Origin: an uncultured Veillonellaceae bacterium
Lineage (GTDB): Bacteria > Bacillota > Negativicutes > Veillonellales > Veillonellaceae
Direction: 5' to 3'
NCBI GenBank assembly: GCA_945867815.1
Contig: CAMBIX010000009.1
Span: forward strand, 1 to 64,000
Length of the DNA: 64,000 nt
The notes under the pieces were generated by a model. That model worked only from the letters and a program-made list of their open reading frames with translations, was not told the DNA's origin and searched no databases. A program made the translations under genes and the position numbers. The number at the start of each line of letters is the position of its first letter. The stretch's first letter is position 1. Below, in pieces: positions 46,986 through 55,640 of the stretch.

Positions 46986-48107
46986 ATGAAATTAACAAAA
47001 GTTGCAGTTATGGCTGCTTTGGCAGCAACAGTAACAGGTGCTGCTTTTGCTACACCACAGACACAGTTCAAACAGGGTCAGTTCCAGATTGATGCTGGTG
47101 CGTATTTTCCCAAGGCTGATGCAGGTACTGCAAAATTTATTGATGGTAATAACATTAATAGTGGTACTTTTGATACGAAATCTAAGGCTAACTTTACCGG
47201 TGGTTTGACTTATGGTATTACCGATCGTTTAGGTATTCAGTATCAGTATACGGGATTAAAGACAAAGTCTAAGGATGACGTTGGTAAAACTACGGGTCAG
47301 ATGAATGAAGCTAATTTGATTTATTCCTTGAATAAAAACTTCGCTGTTTATGGTGGTTGGGCTGGCATTAAAAATAAGATATCTTCCGACGATTCTTATG
47401 ATAAGACAAATAATATCGCTCAAGCCGGTTTGATTGCTAAGGCTCCTATCGGTCATGTTGTAGAAGTATTCGGTAAAGCCGGTATTGGTACGAAAAATAC
47501 TACTACTTGGGAAGCCGGCTTAGGTGCTAAGATTACTCCGGATTTAGATATTGCCGGTGGGTATCGCTATATCAATACTAAATTATGGGACAAAGGTGAT
47601 CATTGGGATGACTCCTCCGTAAGATTTGCTGAGGATAAGAATATTTCCTACAAAGGTTGGTTCACAACTTTATCCTATCGTTTCGGTGGTCACAGTGAAG
47701 CCGCTCCGGCTCCAGTAGCTGTTAAACAGCCAGCTTACGTTCCAGCTCCAGCTGTAGCACAGGAAAAGAAAGACTACTATGTAGATAGTATTCATTTCGC
47801 AACTAATTCCTATGTTCCATTACCTTCCCAGACTCCAAACTTGGACTTAATGGTTAACACAGCTAAAGAATATCCTAATGATACAATGATTCTTGTTGGT
47901 AACACAGATAACGTTGGTTCTCCAGCATACAACGAAACATTGTCTAAAGAACGTGTTGAAAACGTATACAACTACGCTATTAATCATGGTATCCCTGCTT
48001 CTCAGTTACAGGCTACTTATCGTGGTGAAAACGATCCTGCAGAAACAAATGCAACAGCAGCAGGCCGTGCAGCTAACCGTCGTGTAGACGTTTGGGTTAA
48101 CCGTTAA
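46986..48107 (+). CDS. OmpA-like outer-membrane protein
   Basis: 373 residues from ATG 46986 (TAGGAG at a 9-bp distance). The signal peptide MKLTKVAVMAALAATVTGAAFA is followed by an N-terminal beta-barrel (about 30-235), a Pro/Ala-rich linker and a C-terminal OmpA peptidoglycan-binding domain (about 255-373) with GNTDNVGSPAYNETLSKERV and AANRRVDVWV. It tethers the outer membrane to the wall and is evidence for a diderm host. Confidence 0.92.
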   Translation: MKLTKVAVMAALAATVTGAAFATPQTQFKQGQFQIDAGAYFPKADAGTAKFIDGNNINSGTFDTKSKANFTGGLTYGITDRLGIQYQYTGLKTKSKDDVGKTTGQMNEANLIYSLNKNFAVYGGWAGIKNKISSDDSYDKTNNIAQAGLIAKAPIGHVVEVFGKAGIGTKNTTTWEAGLGAKITPDLDIAGGYRYINTKLWDKGDHWDDSSVRFAEDKNISYKGWFTTLSYRFGGHSEAAPAPVAVKQPAYVPAPAVAQEKKDYYVDSIHFATNSYVPLPSQTPNLDLMVNTAKEYPNDTMILVGNTDNVGSPAYNETLSKERVENVYNYAINHGIPASQLQATYRGENDPAETNATAAGRAANRRVDVWVNR

Positions 48108-48125
48108 TCGTAGTACAATATAAAT

Positions 48126-48158
48126 AAAAAAGACGCTCCTAGGGGCGTCTTTTTTATT
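48126..48158 (+). terminator. Terminator after the OmpA-like gene
   Basis: A6-GACGC stem with GCGTC-T6 and a short CCTAGG-containing loop. Confidence 0.85.
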
Positions 48159-48302
48159 TATATTGTACCTTTGTGTGGATTTGGAACAGATTTCTATTTA
48201 ACGGCGTTATATAGAATTTGTTTGGACCTCATATAGGATAGGTGGATAAATAGTTTTATAAGAAGTTAAGAGGAAAGGATCAGCAGGATATTCCAATTTA
48301 AG

Positions 48303-48527
48303 AAACGGACATACTCCCTGATGTGGCCTCTATCGAAGATGACCAGTCACGAAGGGAGCATGTCCGTTTCAGTTTGTTTAAGGATGGGGATGTTTCATGA
48401 GCAACCTTTAAGAGAGTAAGTAAAACATCTTAGTGAGATGATGCATCATATCTATTTAAGAAAAGGATATACTCCACGAATGGCCTTTAACGAATGTTAA
48501 ACAGCCTTGAGTGGAGTGTGCCCTTTT
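48303..48527. repeat. Pair of long intergenic hairpins (third arm type)
   Basis: Copy 1 pairs 48303-48320 with 48354-48371; copy 2 pairs 48461-48477 with 48511-48527. Both begin AAGAAA-GGA-ATACTCC and contain GGCCT plus CGAA in the loop, so they are related to each other. The second lies just past the 3' end of the minus-strand gene and may terminate it. Confidence 0.75.
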
Positions 48528-48531
48528 TGTC

Positions 48532-49008
48532 TTACTTCTTATTGAATGAATAATCTAATGTCTGAGCTTTTCCTGTTTGAGCCACAATCTTATCAAATAA
48601 GGTATATAAGAAGCCTTTATCTTGTTTTAAGAACTCTTGTGTTACATCTTGGCCCGTGCTGGTAATGACGCTTTTTACGAGAACTTTTTGATAGGTGTTA
48701 TTATGAACAAAAACATAGGTTACATTAGCCTGCTGAATATTAGCTAGGCTGCCAGAAACGGTATTACCGCTAGCTGTGTAGTAAATCGTGCAGCCGCCTT
48801 CAGCTTTGTCACCGTAAACATTTAAGTAGCAGCTACTTGGATCCATATAGTAAACGGTGGAGCCGTCGACACCAACAGCTGGGTATTGGTTATTTAGCAT
48901 AAGGCTAGATGTAGTCGGTACCATATAGGCACTAGCTAAGGCTGGTGCCCCTAAACTAAGGGTTGCTGCCGCTGTAAAGAGAAGGGCTGATTTTTTTAGA
49001 TTCATCAT
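48532..49008 (-). CDS. Secreted protein of unknown function
   Basis: A 158-residue protein with a clear signal peptide (LKKSALLFTAAATLSLGAPALASA) and a small mature part rich in Tyr, Thr and Asn with two Cys (C64 and C76 approximately), which could form a disulphide in the periplasm. AGGAGG lies 8 bp before the first ATG. No family recognised. Confidence 0.7.
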   Translation of the reverse strand: MMNLKKSALLFTAAATLSLGAPALASAYMVPTTSSLMLNNQYPAVGVDGSTVYYMDPSSCYLNVYGDKAEGGCTIYYTASGNTVSGSLANIQQANVTYVFVHNNTYQKVLVKSVITSTGQDVTQEFLKQDKGFLYTLFDKIVAQTGKAQTLDYSFNKK

Positions 49009-49210
49009 AGGTATAGCCTCCTAGAGGATATAAATATAGGATTTAATTATAAAATGCATTTAACTACCCCTATTGTACAATAGATTGATAGGATAGGGAA
49101 TAGAGGGTGATGATTAATGCTTGACTAAGCAGGGTTGGTTAAGTAAGATAGAGCAGTAAGTACGAAGTAGTAAGGCTAGGGTCAGGAAACGACCAGATAG
49201 GAGGTGCGTG

Positions 49211-50170
49211 ATGCTTACTGTATATAAACATACAGAAGATGGAATGGTATCTGATACAACAGTAGCAGATGCAACAAAAGGCTCATGGATTAATCTGGTG
49301 AACCCTGACCCCGATGAGTTGGCCTTGATTAATATTATGACAGAGATTCCTACGGACGTATTAAAGACGGCGCTAGATATGGAAGAACGCTCTCATATTG
49401 AAACAGAAGATAATTATATCTTTGTTGTTATTAATATTCCTGCTCTTCGTGGAACAGATACATATGATACGGTGCCACTGGGTATCTTTGTTACGCCGGA
49501 CTTTTTTATTACTATTTGCCTAGAAGAATCCGAAGTTTTGTACCCCTTCCTGCATAATCAGGTAACGACTTTTTATACTTATAAGAAAACGCGGTTTTTG
49601 TTTCAGATTATGTACCGGACGGCGACGCTCTTCTTGCGGTATTTGCAGCAAATTAATCGGCGGACTGATGATATAGAGATTCAGTTGCGGCATACCACAA
49701 AGAATAAGGACTTTTTCCAGCTCTTAGAGTTACAGAAGTCGATGACGTATTTTACGTCAGCTTTGCGGACGAATGGTACGGTTATGGAACGGCTATTACG
49801 CTTGCGTAATCATGAAGATATTCGTCATTTGCTTAAGATGTATGAAGAGGACGAAGACCTGTTGGAAGACGTAACCATTGAAAATAAGCAGGCTATTGAA
49901 ATGGTTGAAATGTATTCTAATATTTTGATGAATATGATGAATGCTTTTACGTCGATTATTTCTAATAACTTAAATATGGTTATGAAGTTATTGGCAGCTG
50001 TAACGATTTTATTGGCGGTGCCAACGGCTATTTTCAGTTTGTGGGGCGTCAATGTACCAGTACCATTTGCCGACAAGGATTTAGGCTTTGTTAGTGTCGT
50101 GGTAACGGCCTTAGTAGCAACCCTAGTAGCTGGCTTTTGGCTGTGGAAGAATGATTTCTTTGATATGTAG
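49211..50170 (+). CDS. CorA-family divalent cation transporter
   Basis: 319 residues: a long soluble N-terminal domain, then two C-terminal membrane helices. The GMN signature appears as WGVN (in FSLWGVNVPVPF, near residue 280), a variant seen in CorA-like proteins outside the classic Mg2+ channels. The ATG at 49211 is preferred over the GTG at 49208 because AGGAGGT is 5 bp upstream. Mg2+, Co2+ or Zn2+ transport is possible. Confidence 0.85.
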   Translation: MLTVYKHTEDGMVSDTTVADATKGSWINLVNPDPDELALINIMTEIPTDVLKTALDMEERSHIETEDNYIFVVINIPALRGTDTYDTVPLGIFVTPDFFITICLEESEVLYPFLHNQVTTFYTYKKTRFLFQIMYRTATLFLRYLQQINRRTDDIEIQLRHTTKNKDFFQLLELQKSMTYFTSALRTNGTVMERLLRLRNHEDIRHLLKMYEEDEDLLEDVTIENKQAIEMVEMYSNILMNMMNAFTSIISNNLNMVMKLLAAVTILLAVPTAIFSLWGVNVPVPFADKDLGFVSVVVTALVATLVAGFWLWKNDFFDM

Positions 50171-50232
50171 AACTCTTTTGTGAAAGGGAGATTTGACAAG
50201 AGTTCTAGTGCTTTGTTATTATAATAAGGCAT

Positions 50233-50321
<89 letters not shown>

Positions 50322-50341
50322 CAAATATGCTTATATCTGTA

Positions 50342-50481
50342 AATGTTGGATAATGTTTATAGAAGTTGAAAAGCTAGATAAAATAAGAAAATTTAATAAA
50401 AATAAGGTGTAAAAATGTTGGATGATGTTTACGGTTGTTTGAAGGAAATGCCCCTAAATTGCCCCTAATATTTTGCCCCTA
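50342..50481. repeat. Putative integrase arm sites next to attL
   Basis: Two direct repeat sets: AATGTTGGATRATGTTTA at 50342-50359 and 50414-50431 (one mismatch), and three TGCCCCTA octamers at 50449, 50460 and 50474. Short repeated sites beside a tRNA attachment site are what arm-type integrase or excisionase binding sites look like. Confidence 0.55.
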
Positions 50482-50488
50482 TTCTATA

Positions 50489-50530
50489 AAAATAAGGATA
50501 CTACCTTTAGAAGAGTATCCTTATTTTTAT
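50489..50530. terminator. Hairpin terminator at the prophage left end
   Basis: The stem AAAAATAAGGATAC (50489-50502) pairs with GTATCCTTATTTTT (50514-50527). It could stop transcription crossing the host-phage junction in either direction. Confidence 0.75.
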
Positions 50531-50600
50531 GCTGTTATAATTGTATTACTAATAAAGGATGTTGTATAATATTGATAAAGTATATTGTGAGGTGAGGCAT

Positions 50601-51053
50601 ATGAGAAACGCAGAGTATATAGCAAAATGGTTTTTGGATAGAAATGCAATAGATCGTGCTGAAAATGTTGATGTAGAAGGCATCTCAAATTTAAAGTTAC
50701 AAAAGTTGTTATATTATGCCTATGGTTGTTATCTTGCTCTATATGGGGAAAAGTTATTTTCAGATAAGTTGTTAGCATGGAAACATGGCCCAGTCGTTGA
50801 ATCCATTTATCATATGTATAAAGATAATGGCTCTAGTTCTATTCCTGCGACACCTTTGGATGAAGCTTTAGAGGTTACGGAAAATGAAAAGGTTGTATTA
50901 GAATGGGTTTATAATGAATTTGGACAATATACAGCATGGGCTTTACGTAATATGACGCATGAAGAAGAGCCATGGAAAAAAACTGAACAAAGTGAAGTAA
51001 TCCAAGATGCATTAATTAAAACGTATTTTTTAGAGCATTATGTCACAGCATAA
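50601..51053 (+). CDS. Panacea (DUF4065) domain protein, probable antitoxin
   Basis: 150 residues from ATG 50601 (GAGGTGAGG site). The DUF4065 pattern LKLQKLLYYAYG and AWKHGPVVESIY is clear. Panacea proteins neutralise diverse toxins encoded next to them (PanA/PanT systems) and are common in prophages. The following gene overlaps by 14 bp, as in toxin-antitoxin pairs. Confidence 0.8.
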   Translation: MRNAEYIAKWFLDRNAIDRAENVDVEGISNLKLQKLLYYAYGCYLALYGEKLFSDKLLAWKHGPVVESIYHMYKDNGSSSIPATPLDEALEVTENEKVVLEWVYNEFGQYTAWALRNMTHEEEPWKKTEQSEVIQDALIKTYFLEHYVTA

Positions 51054-51498
51054 ACTAAAGTCTAATAAAAAGCTTAAGAAATTAAACTTAGATGAGCAAC
51101 GTAAGTGTCCCATAGAGAATGGAAAAATTATTTTGTCATTTAGGCATGTAACTACTAATAAGAAGTATAATTTCGAATGCTTTAAAAAATCAGACGCTCG
51201 CAAAAATTTAGATGCAAGAAAAGCATTAGATAAATTATTTTCAGAGATTACTAATATAGAATGGGTAGAATCAATTCGTAGAGGGAAATATAGATTTGGC
51301 GGTTGTGAAAAATTACTGAAATATCAGATTGCAGATATAAATATTCCTAATATGAAGGTTACAGATGATATACCAGTTTATATATTTAGATTTGGTAATC
51401 AAGATGAGTATAGAGTGTGTGGAATTAAAGGTGAAGGATGTCATGTATTATATATAGTGGCATATGATTTCGATTTTAGTTTATATAAGCATGAGTAG
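51040..51498 (+). CDS. Unknown protein overlapping the Panacea gene, candidate toxin
   Basis: 152 residues: a basic N-terminus (KLKSNKKLKKL), and a C-terminal half with alternating strands ending YRVCGIKGEGCHVLYIVAYDFD. This faintly resembles the beta core of RelE/HigB-like toxins; the resemblance is by eye only. It starts inside the Panacea gene and a strong terminator follows, so the two form a closed two-gene unit. No family assigned. Confidence 0.5.
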   Translation: MSQHKLKSNKKLKKLNLDEQRKCPIENGKIILSFRHVTTNKKYNFECFKKSDARKNLDARKALDKLFSEITNIEWVESIRRGKYRFGGCEKLLKYQIADINIPNMKVTDDIPVYIFRFGNQDEYRVCGIKGEGCHVLYIVAYDFDFSLYKHE

Positions 51499-51499
51499 T

Positions 51500-51546
51500 A
51501 AAAAGCCACATAGATTGGAGTAAATCCTTTCCATGTGGCTTTTCTT
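51500..51546 (+). terminator. Terminator after the Panacea gene pair
   Basis: The stem AAAAAGCCACAT (51500-51511) pairs with ATGTGGCTTTT (51533-51543). Confidence 0.8.
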
Positions 51547-51554
51547 TATTTGTT

Positions 51555-52271
51555 AGATACAGACTTTCCAAGCAAGTATTAGTCCGTGAATCTAAGTTTG
51601 TAAGACGTGCGGTAATTAAATATATTGAACAATTAGAGAATCAACTTTCAGAGCAAAAGAATATAGAAGATGTACTCACATCTCTTAAACGATTAACCTA
51701 TAAAGGTCAGCCTGTTATTACCTTATTGTTGCTTGAACGATTAGTAGACATTAATCATACAACATTATTATATGATCTAAAACGGTATATCATTTCTTAT
51801 ACTCATTTGTATGGGCGTGCTTTACGGGAATTTAAAAGAGAAAATAGATATATGGACTCTTCTAGTAGCCTTGTTATATTGAATAAGGAGCAAGCCTTTA
51901 AACTTATGAGTGTAGGTGCTCGAGATGAGGATATTAAAGCAGCCTTATTGAATGGTTATTTTGAAGATATGTTAGCAGATAAAGAAGAGTGTTCTAATTT
52001 ACTTGATGTAATCGGTACCTTATGTTTATCTAGGGCATTGAGTTATATACCGGATAGAGATATCAAAAGCTTTGGGTCTCGAGCATTGGCAAAAGTATTA
52101 CTAGGCATGAATTTATGGCGTTTACCAGTAAATGACGAATATAATGTAAATACATTAGAAGGAGGACATAAAAGGGGTATACCTCAAAATGCTTGGTCAT
52201 TACTTAGACTTGGTAGATGTGTTAATCGAGTTGAATTAGATAAATGGACGCAAGAAATACTTTCTATGTAA
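51555..52271 (+). pseudogene. 5'-truncated gene, possibly antirepressor-like
   Basis: The open frame runs from about 51555 to 52271 without an ATG or a ribosome binding site in its first 57 codons; the first possible start, a TTG at 51726, has no SD. The conceptual product contains RLTYKGQPVIT, faintly like the beginning of ORF6N/KilA-N antirepressors. The preceding terminator lies in its missing 5' part. This suggests a remnant whose N-terminal portion was replaced by the Panacea cassette. Confidence 0.45.
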
Positions 52272-52329
52272 AAGATAATATTTATTGAGTTAGCAGAGCT
52301 ATAATAGAGAAAATCTATTGTGGCTCTGT

Positions 52330-53496
52330 TTATTTATTTGAAATGGCATTACCAATACTATTAATAGCACTAGATACCTCTTTTTGCATTTCATCCGTTA
52401 CATGGGTATAGATAGCAAGAGTAGTACGTGGGTCATTGTGGCCAACTCGTTCCATAATGGCTTTAAGAGGAACATTAGCTTCTGCAAGAAGACTGATATG
52501 AGTATGTCTAAAAGTATGAGTGCTTACAGGCTTGTGGAAGTGCGTGCGTTTAATGATTTTGTTTACAAAGTGTATATCATAAGGAAGACCACCATCAGTA
52601 ACAAATATGTAATCATTTTTAGCAACGTTGCTTTTCCAAAGTATGCGGGCTTTGTTGGCCAAGATAAAATGATTGATAATTCTATCGGCTCTAGCATCAA
52701 GAGAAACTTTACGAATGGAATAAGCATTTTTAGGGGATAATCTCATAGCACTGTTAGCTAAACTACCACGAGAGGAAAGGGTACCATTAACATCAATGAC
52801 TTTATTCTTGTTGTCATAGTCTTGTATGCGTAGGGCGACTAATTCGCCAAAGCGAAGACCTGTAAGGGTCTGAAATTCACATATCAGGGAAACAGGGGGA
52901 TTAATGTCATTAAGTTTGGACAATAACTCTTTTAGTTCAGCTTTAGTAAGAAATTTAGACCGATTTTTCTTAACTTGAGCCACAGACATAGATGGCTTAT
53001 GGAGTTGGATATTATCAAGAAAACGAATATCAGAAATGTAGCCCATACGATGGGCATATCGCAAGGTTTGGCGAATGAGTCCGAGTAATGCTTTGGCATA
53101 TACATATGATCTTGTCTTTTGAAACTCATCAAATGCTAGTTGGACAGTTGCTGTATTGAGCTTTGAGAGGGCAATATCCTCTTCTAGTAGCATTTTACGA
53201 ATGGCTTTTTGCATACTTACAAGACCGTAATGGGTAGAGTATTTTCTGAAAGCCTTACCAGATTCAATATATTCAGTCATGACATCCATAAAAACTTTAT
53301 TAGAACTAGCCCCTGTACTAGTAGCTAGTTCGATTTTCTTTTGTAATTCATACAGCGCATTCTTTTGTGCTTGCTTAGATTTAGTTGAATAGGTAACGGA
53401 AACTCTTTTTAATTTGCCTGTATAAGGGCATTTATACCGTTCAAAGAATTTATATTTTACTTGGCCAGATTTATAGGTAACGGTTTCCATCCACAT
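52330..53496 (-). CDS. int: Prophage tyrosine recombinase (integrase)
   Basis: A 388-residue integrase. N-terminal arm-binding domain, core-binding domain, and a catalytic domain with Arg in LTGLRFGEL, HTFRHTH (His-x-x-Arg), GHND and the Tyr nucleophile in AIYTHVT. It would integrate the element at the tRNA-Ser gene. The RBS AAGGAG (plus-strand 53508-53513) lies inside a predicted stem; see the adjacent switch feature. Confidence 0.95.
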   Translation of the reverse strand: MWMETVTYKSGQVKYKFFERYKCPYTGKLKRVSVTYSTKSKQAQKNALYELQKKIELATSTGASSNKVFMDVMTEYIESGKAFRKYSTHYGLVSMQKAIRKMLLEEDIALSKLNTATVQLAFDEFQKTRSYVYAKALLGLIRQTLRYAHRMGYISDIRFLDNIQLHKPSMSVAQVKKNRSKFLTKAELKELLSKLNDINPPVSLICEFQTLTGLRFGELVALRIQDYDNKNKVIDVNGTLSSRGSLANSAMRLSPKNAYSIRKVSLDARADRIINHFILANKARILWKSNVAKNDYIFVTDGGLPYDIHFVNKIIKRTHFHKPVSTHTFRHTHISLLAEANVPLKAIMERVGHNDPRTTLAIYTHVTDEMQKEVSSAINSIGNAISNK

Positions 53497-53503
53497 AAAA
53501 AAT

Positions 53504-53589
53504 CACGCTCCTTAGGTATAGCAAAGCTGACCTAGAGCGTGAACCATGATATAATCAATTTGCGAGATTGATGCGGTACCGCTCTAGGT
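53504..53589 (-). promoter_or_regulatory. Alternative-pairing segments over the integrase RBS
   Basis: Three related segments: A (53504-53517) includes the integrase SD on the minus strand; B (53530-53541) pairs with A over 12 bp with a 2-nt bulge; C (53580-53589) pairs with B over a perfect 10 bp. On the integrase mRNA, A-B pairing would hide the SD and B-C pairing would free it, but only if the transcript starts upstream of C. Folding is by eye. Confidence 0.5.
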
Positions 53590-53645
53590 ATTGTATTCAA
53601 TTCTTTCCCTCATCCTGTTGGCGCAGGGTGGGGGATTTTTTATTT
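53562..53645 (+). ncRNA. Predicted ~84-nt small RNA opposite the integrase leader
   Basis: A plus-strand promoter CTGACC-17-TATAAT (53527-53555) has an extended -10 (TGATATAAT), giving a start near 53562. A strong terminator follows: an 11-bp GC-rich stem (53607-53617 with 53624-53634, some G-U) and a T-rich tail. No ORF of note lies between. The RNA includes CCGCTCTAGGT (segment C), which can pair with the integrase SD region ACCTAAGGAGCG. Confidence 0.5.
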
Positions 53646-53664
53646 TATAGGATATATAGAAAAA

Positions 53665-53749
53665 GGGGCTATTTATTAGATAGCCCCAGATATAAAAATA
53701 GGGGCAATACCTTTCGATACTGCCCCCTTAAAAAGAGTCGAACTCTTTT
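53665..53749. terminator. Three hairpins between integrase leader and abi
   Basis: GGGGCTA/TAGCCCC (53665-53671 with 53681-53687), GGGGCA/TGCCCC (53701-53706 with 53721-53726), and near-palindromic AAAAAGAGT/ACTCTTTTT (53729-53749). The last can terminate the minus-strand abi operon. Confidence 0.6.
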
Positions 53750-53769
53750 TGCTCTGTGACAATATCTTA

Positions 53770-54729
53770 TTACACTGGGTACCAAATGTCAATTAATTTA
53801 GAAAGAATATTAAAGGTTTCTTGTATTAAATTATTATGCCTATATGTTCTATCACGATAAAAACGTTTTTTTAATTCCTGAAGTCTTGTGGATATATGTT
53901 GATGAACACCATGACTAGTAACTATTTCTTTGTGTGAATATAAAGTAGTGATTATCTCATAAGTAGTAATTCTATATAAATGCTTTTTGCGAGCATCTGC
54001 TGCGAAGCTTATAGGTGGCTGAGATAATACTCTTTGTATTTCCATATTTGGTCGTCTTTTCAATGGAGAATTAATATTGTTAATAAGGCAATTGTTATGG
54101 GCACAAGCATTTCGTAAATCTTTTACGGTCCACATTAGATATAATCGCCTAGTGAGTTCAGCATCATTTACTTTATCTGCACAGAATTTATAAAAGTGTA
54201 GGTATTGGCCAAATGATAGTATTTCTATAAATACCCATATAGGGCAATCTATTTGTGATGGATTAGATAGATATTTGTTATATAAATCACCGCAATATGT
54301 GCTATTACTGTTTTTAGAAAGGTCAGAAATTAGAATATTCAAACTATCTTTACTTAATTGATTAATATAATCTTTTACTATTTGTGAACCACTGGATTCA
54401 TGTTTTTGTATAGTTTTTAGTAAATGAACTTTAGAAAAATGTTCAATGCTAATTGCCATTTCTAATAAAATTGCTCGCAGTCTATTATCGATTATTGCGA
54501 GATCTACTAAATCGGCAAAATCTAAATGAACATAAAGGCCAGTACTTGGTTCTTTATGATAATTCTTTCTGAAAGCACGAAGTTTGAAATAGTTATTATT
54601 TTCCTCTAAATATTTAGTTGCTTGCGTTTTGCTAAAGTCATTAAATTGCACACCTTTACTTTCACAGTGTTTAACCTGTTCTTTAGCAGTTAAGAATACA
54701 TCGCTAGAAATAATATCACATCCTTTCAA
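53770..54729 (-). CDS. Abi_2-family abortive infection protein (HEPN)
   Basis: A 319-residue AbiD/AbiF-like protein. YLEENNNYFKLRAFRKNY (residues 40-57) is the family's N-terminal signature, and the HEPN RNase-type motif R-N-x-x-x-H is at R206-H211 (RNACAH). It lies in a minus-strand block between integrase and repressor, the usual prophage slot for genes that exclude other phages. It starts 3 bp after the upstream zinc-ribbon gene ends. Confidence 0.85.
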   Translation of the reverse strand: MKGCDIISSDVFLTAKEQVKHCESKGVQFNDFSKTQATKYLEENNNYFKLRAFRKNYHKEPSTGLYVHLDFADLVDLAIIDNRLRAILLEMAISIEHFSKVHLLKTIQKHESSGSQIVKDYINQLSKDSLNILISDLSKNSNSTYCGDLYNKYLSNPSQIDCPIWVFIEILSFGQYLHFYKFCADKVNDAELTRRLYLMWTVKDLRNACAHNNCLINNINSPLKRRPNMEIQRVLSQPPISFAADARKKHLYRITTYEIITTLYSHKEIVTSHGVHQHISTRLQELKKRFYRDRTYRHNNLIQETFNILSKLIDIWYPV

Positions 54730-54732
54730 GTA

Positions 54733-55086
54733 TTAGTGGATAGAGTGGGATGGTAAAGCATCGTTTAACTCTGATTCTTCTTTAACAAAAACATAATTAC
54801 CGCAATTTTTACACTCATAGATAGAAAGTTCATCATCTTCTAAAGTAGTATGCAATAGTAATTTAGAATTATGATCTTTATGGCAATTAGAACAATAGAA
54901 TTTTCCATTTTCCCAAATTAGCCCAGAATAGTATTTATTTAGAGTAGGGAAGGGTAATTCATATTCATCATTGTTGGTAAGTAAATCTACAATAATAGAA
55001 ATGGCTTGAATAGAAGCATCAGAGAAATTTTGATTTTTCATTGAATGTAATGCAGATAGAATTCTTTCTTTAGTAGAGTAACTCAT
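54733..55086 (-). CDS. Small zinc-ribbon protein
   Basis: 117 residues: a helical N-terminal half and a C-terminal ribbon with CSNCHKDH...ECKNCGNY (two CxxC pairs, near residues 69-72 and 93-96). Sits between the SHOCT and Abi genes with gaps under 10 bp, so it is part of the same transcript. Function unknown. Confidence 0.65.
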   Translation of the reverse strand: MSYSTKERILSALHSMKNQNFSDASIQAISIIVDLLTNNDEYELPFPTLNKYYSGLIWENGKFYCSNCHKDHNSKLLLHTTLEDDELSIYECKNCGNYVFVKEESELNDALPSHSIH

Positions 55087-55094
55087 ATTTTTTA

Positions 55095-55613
55095 TTATTG
55101 TTGTTCAAATAATTTACGAGCCTTTTCTTTATATTCTTCTTCAGAAATAATGCCATCAGCTTTTAAGGATTGTAATTGATCTAAAGTCATGGAAGGGATA
55201 GATGGTTTTTGAGTAGGTTCTTCACTAACAGTTTTTTCTGTTTTTTGATAAATAGCATATAACTCTTGATAGACTTTATTTTCACATTCAACAAGAATAG
55301 ATTCACCACTTTTACATTTGATGGCAACACATATCATTTTCTTTTTACCGCCCATAAATAAACCGGCCAATAAACCCACAGGGCCTAATGCAATAGCACC
55401 TAATGTAGACCAACCTGCTTTGGCTAATATTTTATGTTTGTTTTCTTCTGTAACTTCTTCTAATTCTATGATGTTATCATCAAGTTGAATGGAAGCAGAC
55501 TTAAAAGGGTTAAAAGTACCTTTTGGAAGCCATGTAAATTGATGAATATTTAACATAGAATTATATTTAGCATAATTAGGAATATCTCCACCGAGAACTT
55601 TACAAGTAGCCAT
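55095..55613 (-). CDS. SHOCT-domain protein
   Basis: 172 residues: an N-terminal PH-like region, a glycine-rich hydrophobic segment (ALGPVGLLAGLFMGGKKK, near 77-94), and a C-terminal SHOCT module (LDQLQSLKADGIISEEEYKEK). Such proteins occur in phages and may bind membranes or oligomerise. Same minus-strand block as abi. Confidence 0.7.
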   Translation of the reverse strand: MATCKVLGGDIPNYAKYNSMLNIHQFTWLPKGTFNPFKSASIQLDDNIIELEEVTEENKHKILAKAGWSTLGAIALGPVGLLAGLFMGGKKKMICVAIKCKSGESILVECENKVYQELYAIYQKTEKTVSEEPTQKPSIPSMTLDQLQSLKADGIISEEEYKEKARKLFEQQ

Positions 55614-55640
55614 AATAAAATAACCTCTTTCTGTAAAAAC

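Noticed and set aside
53729-53749. tRNA fragment as an internal attachment site
   Set aside because: The sequence is a near-palindromic A/T-flanked hairpin, better explained as a terminator for the abi block; no acceptor or T-arm match to the tRNA-Ser.
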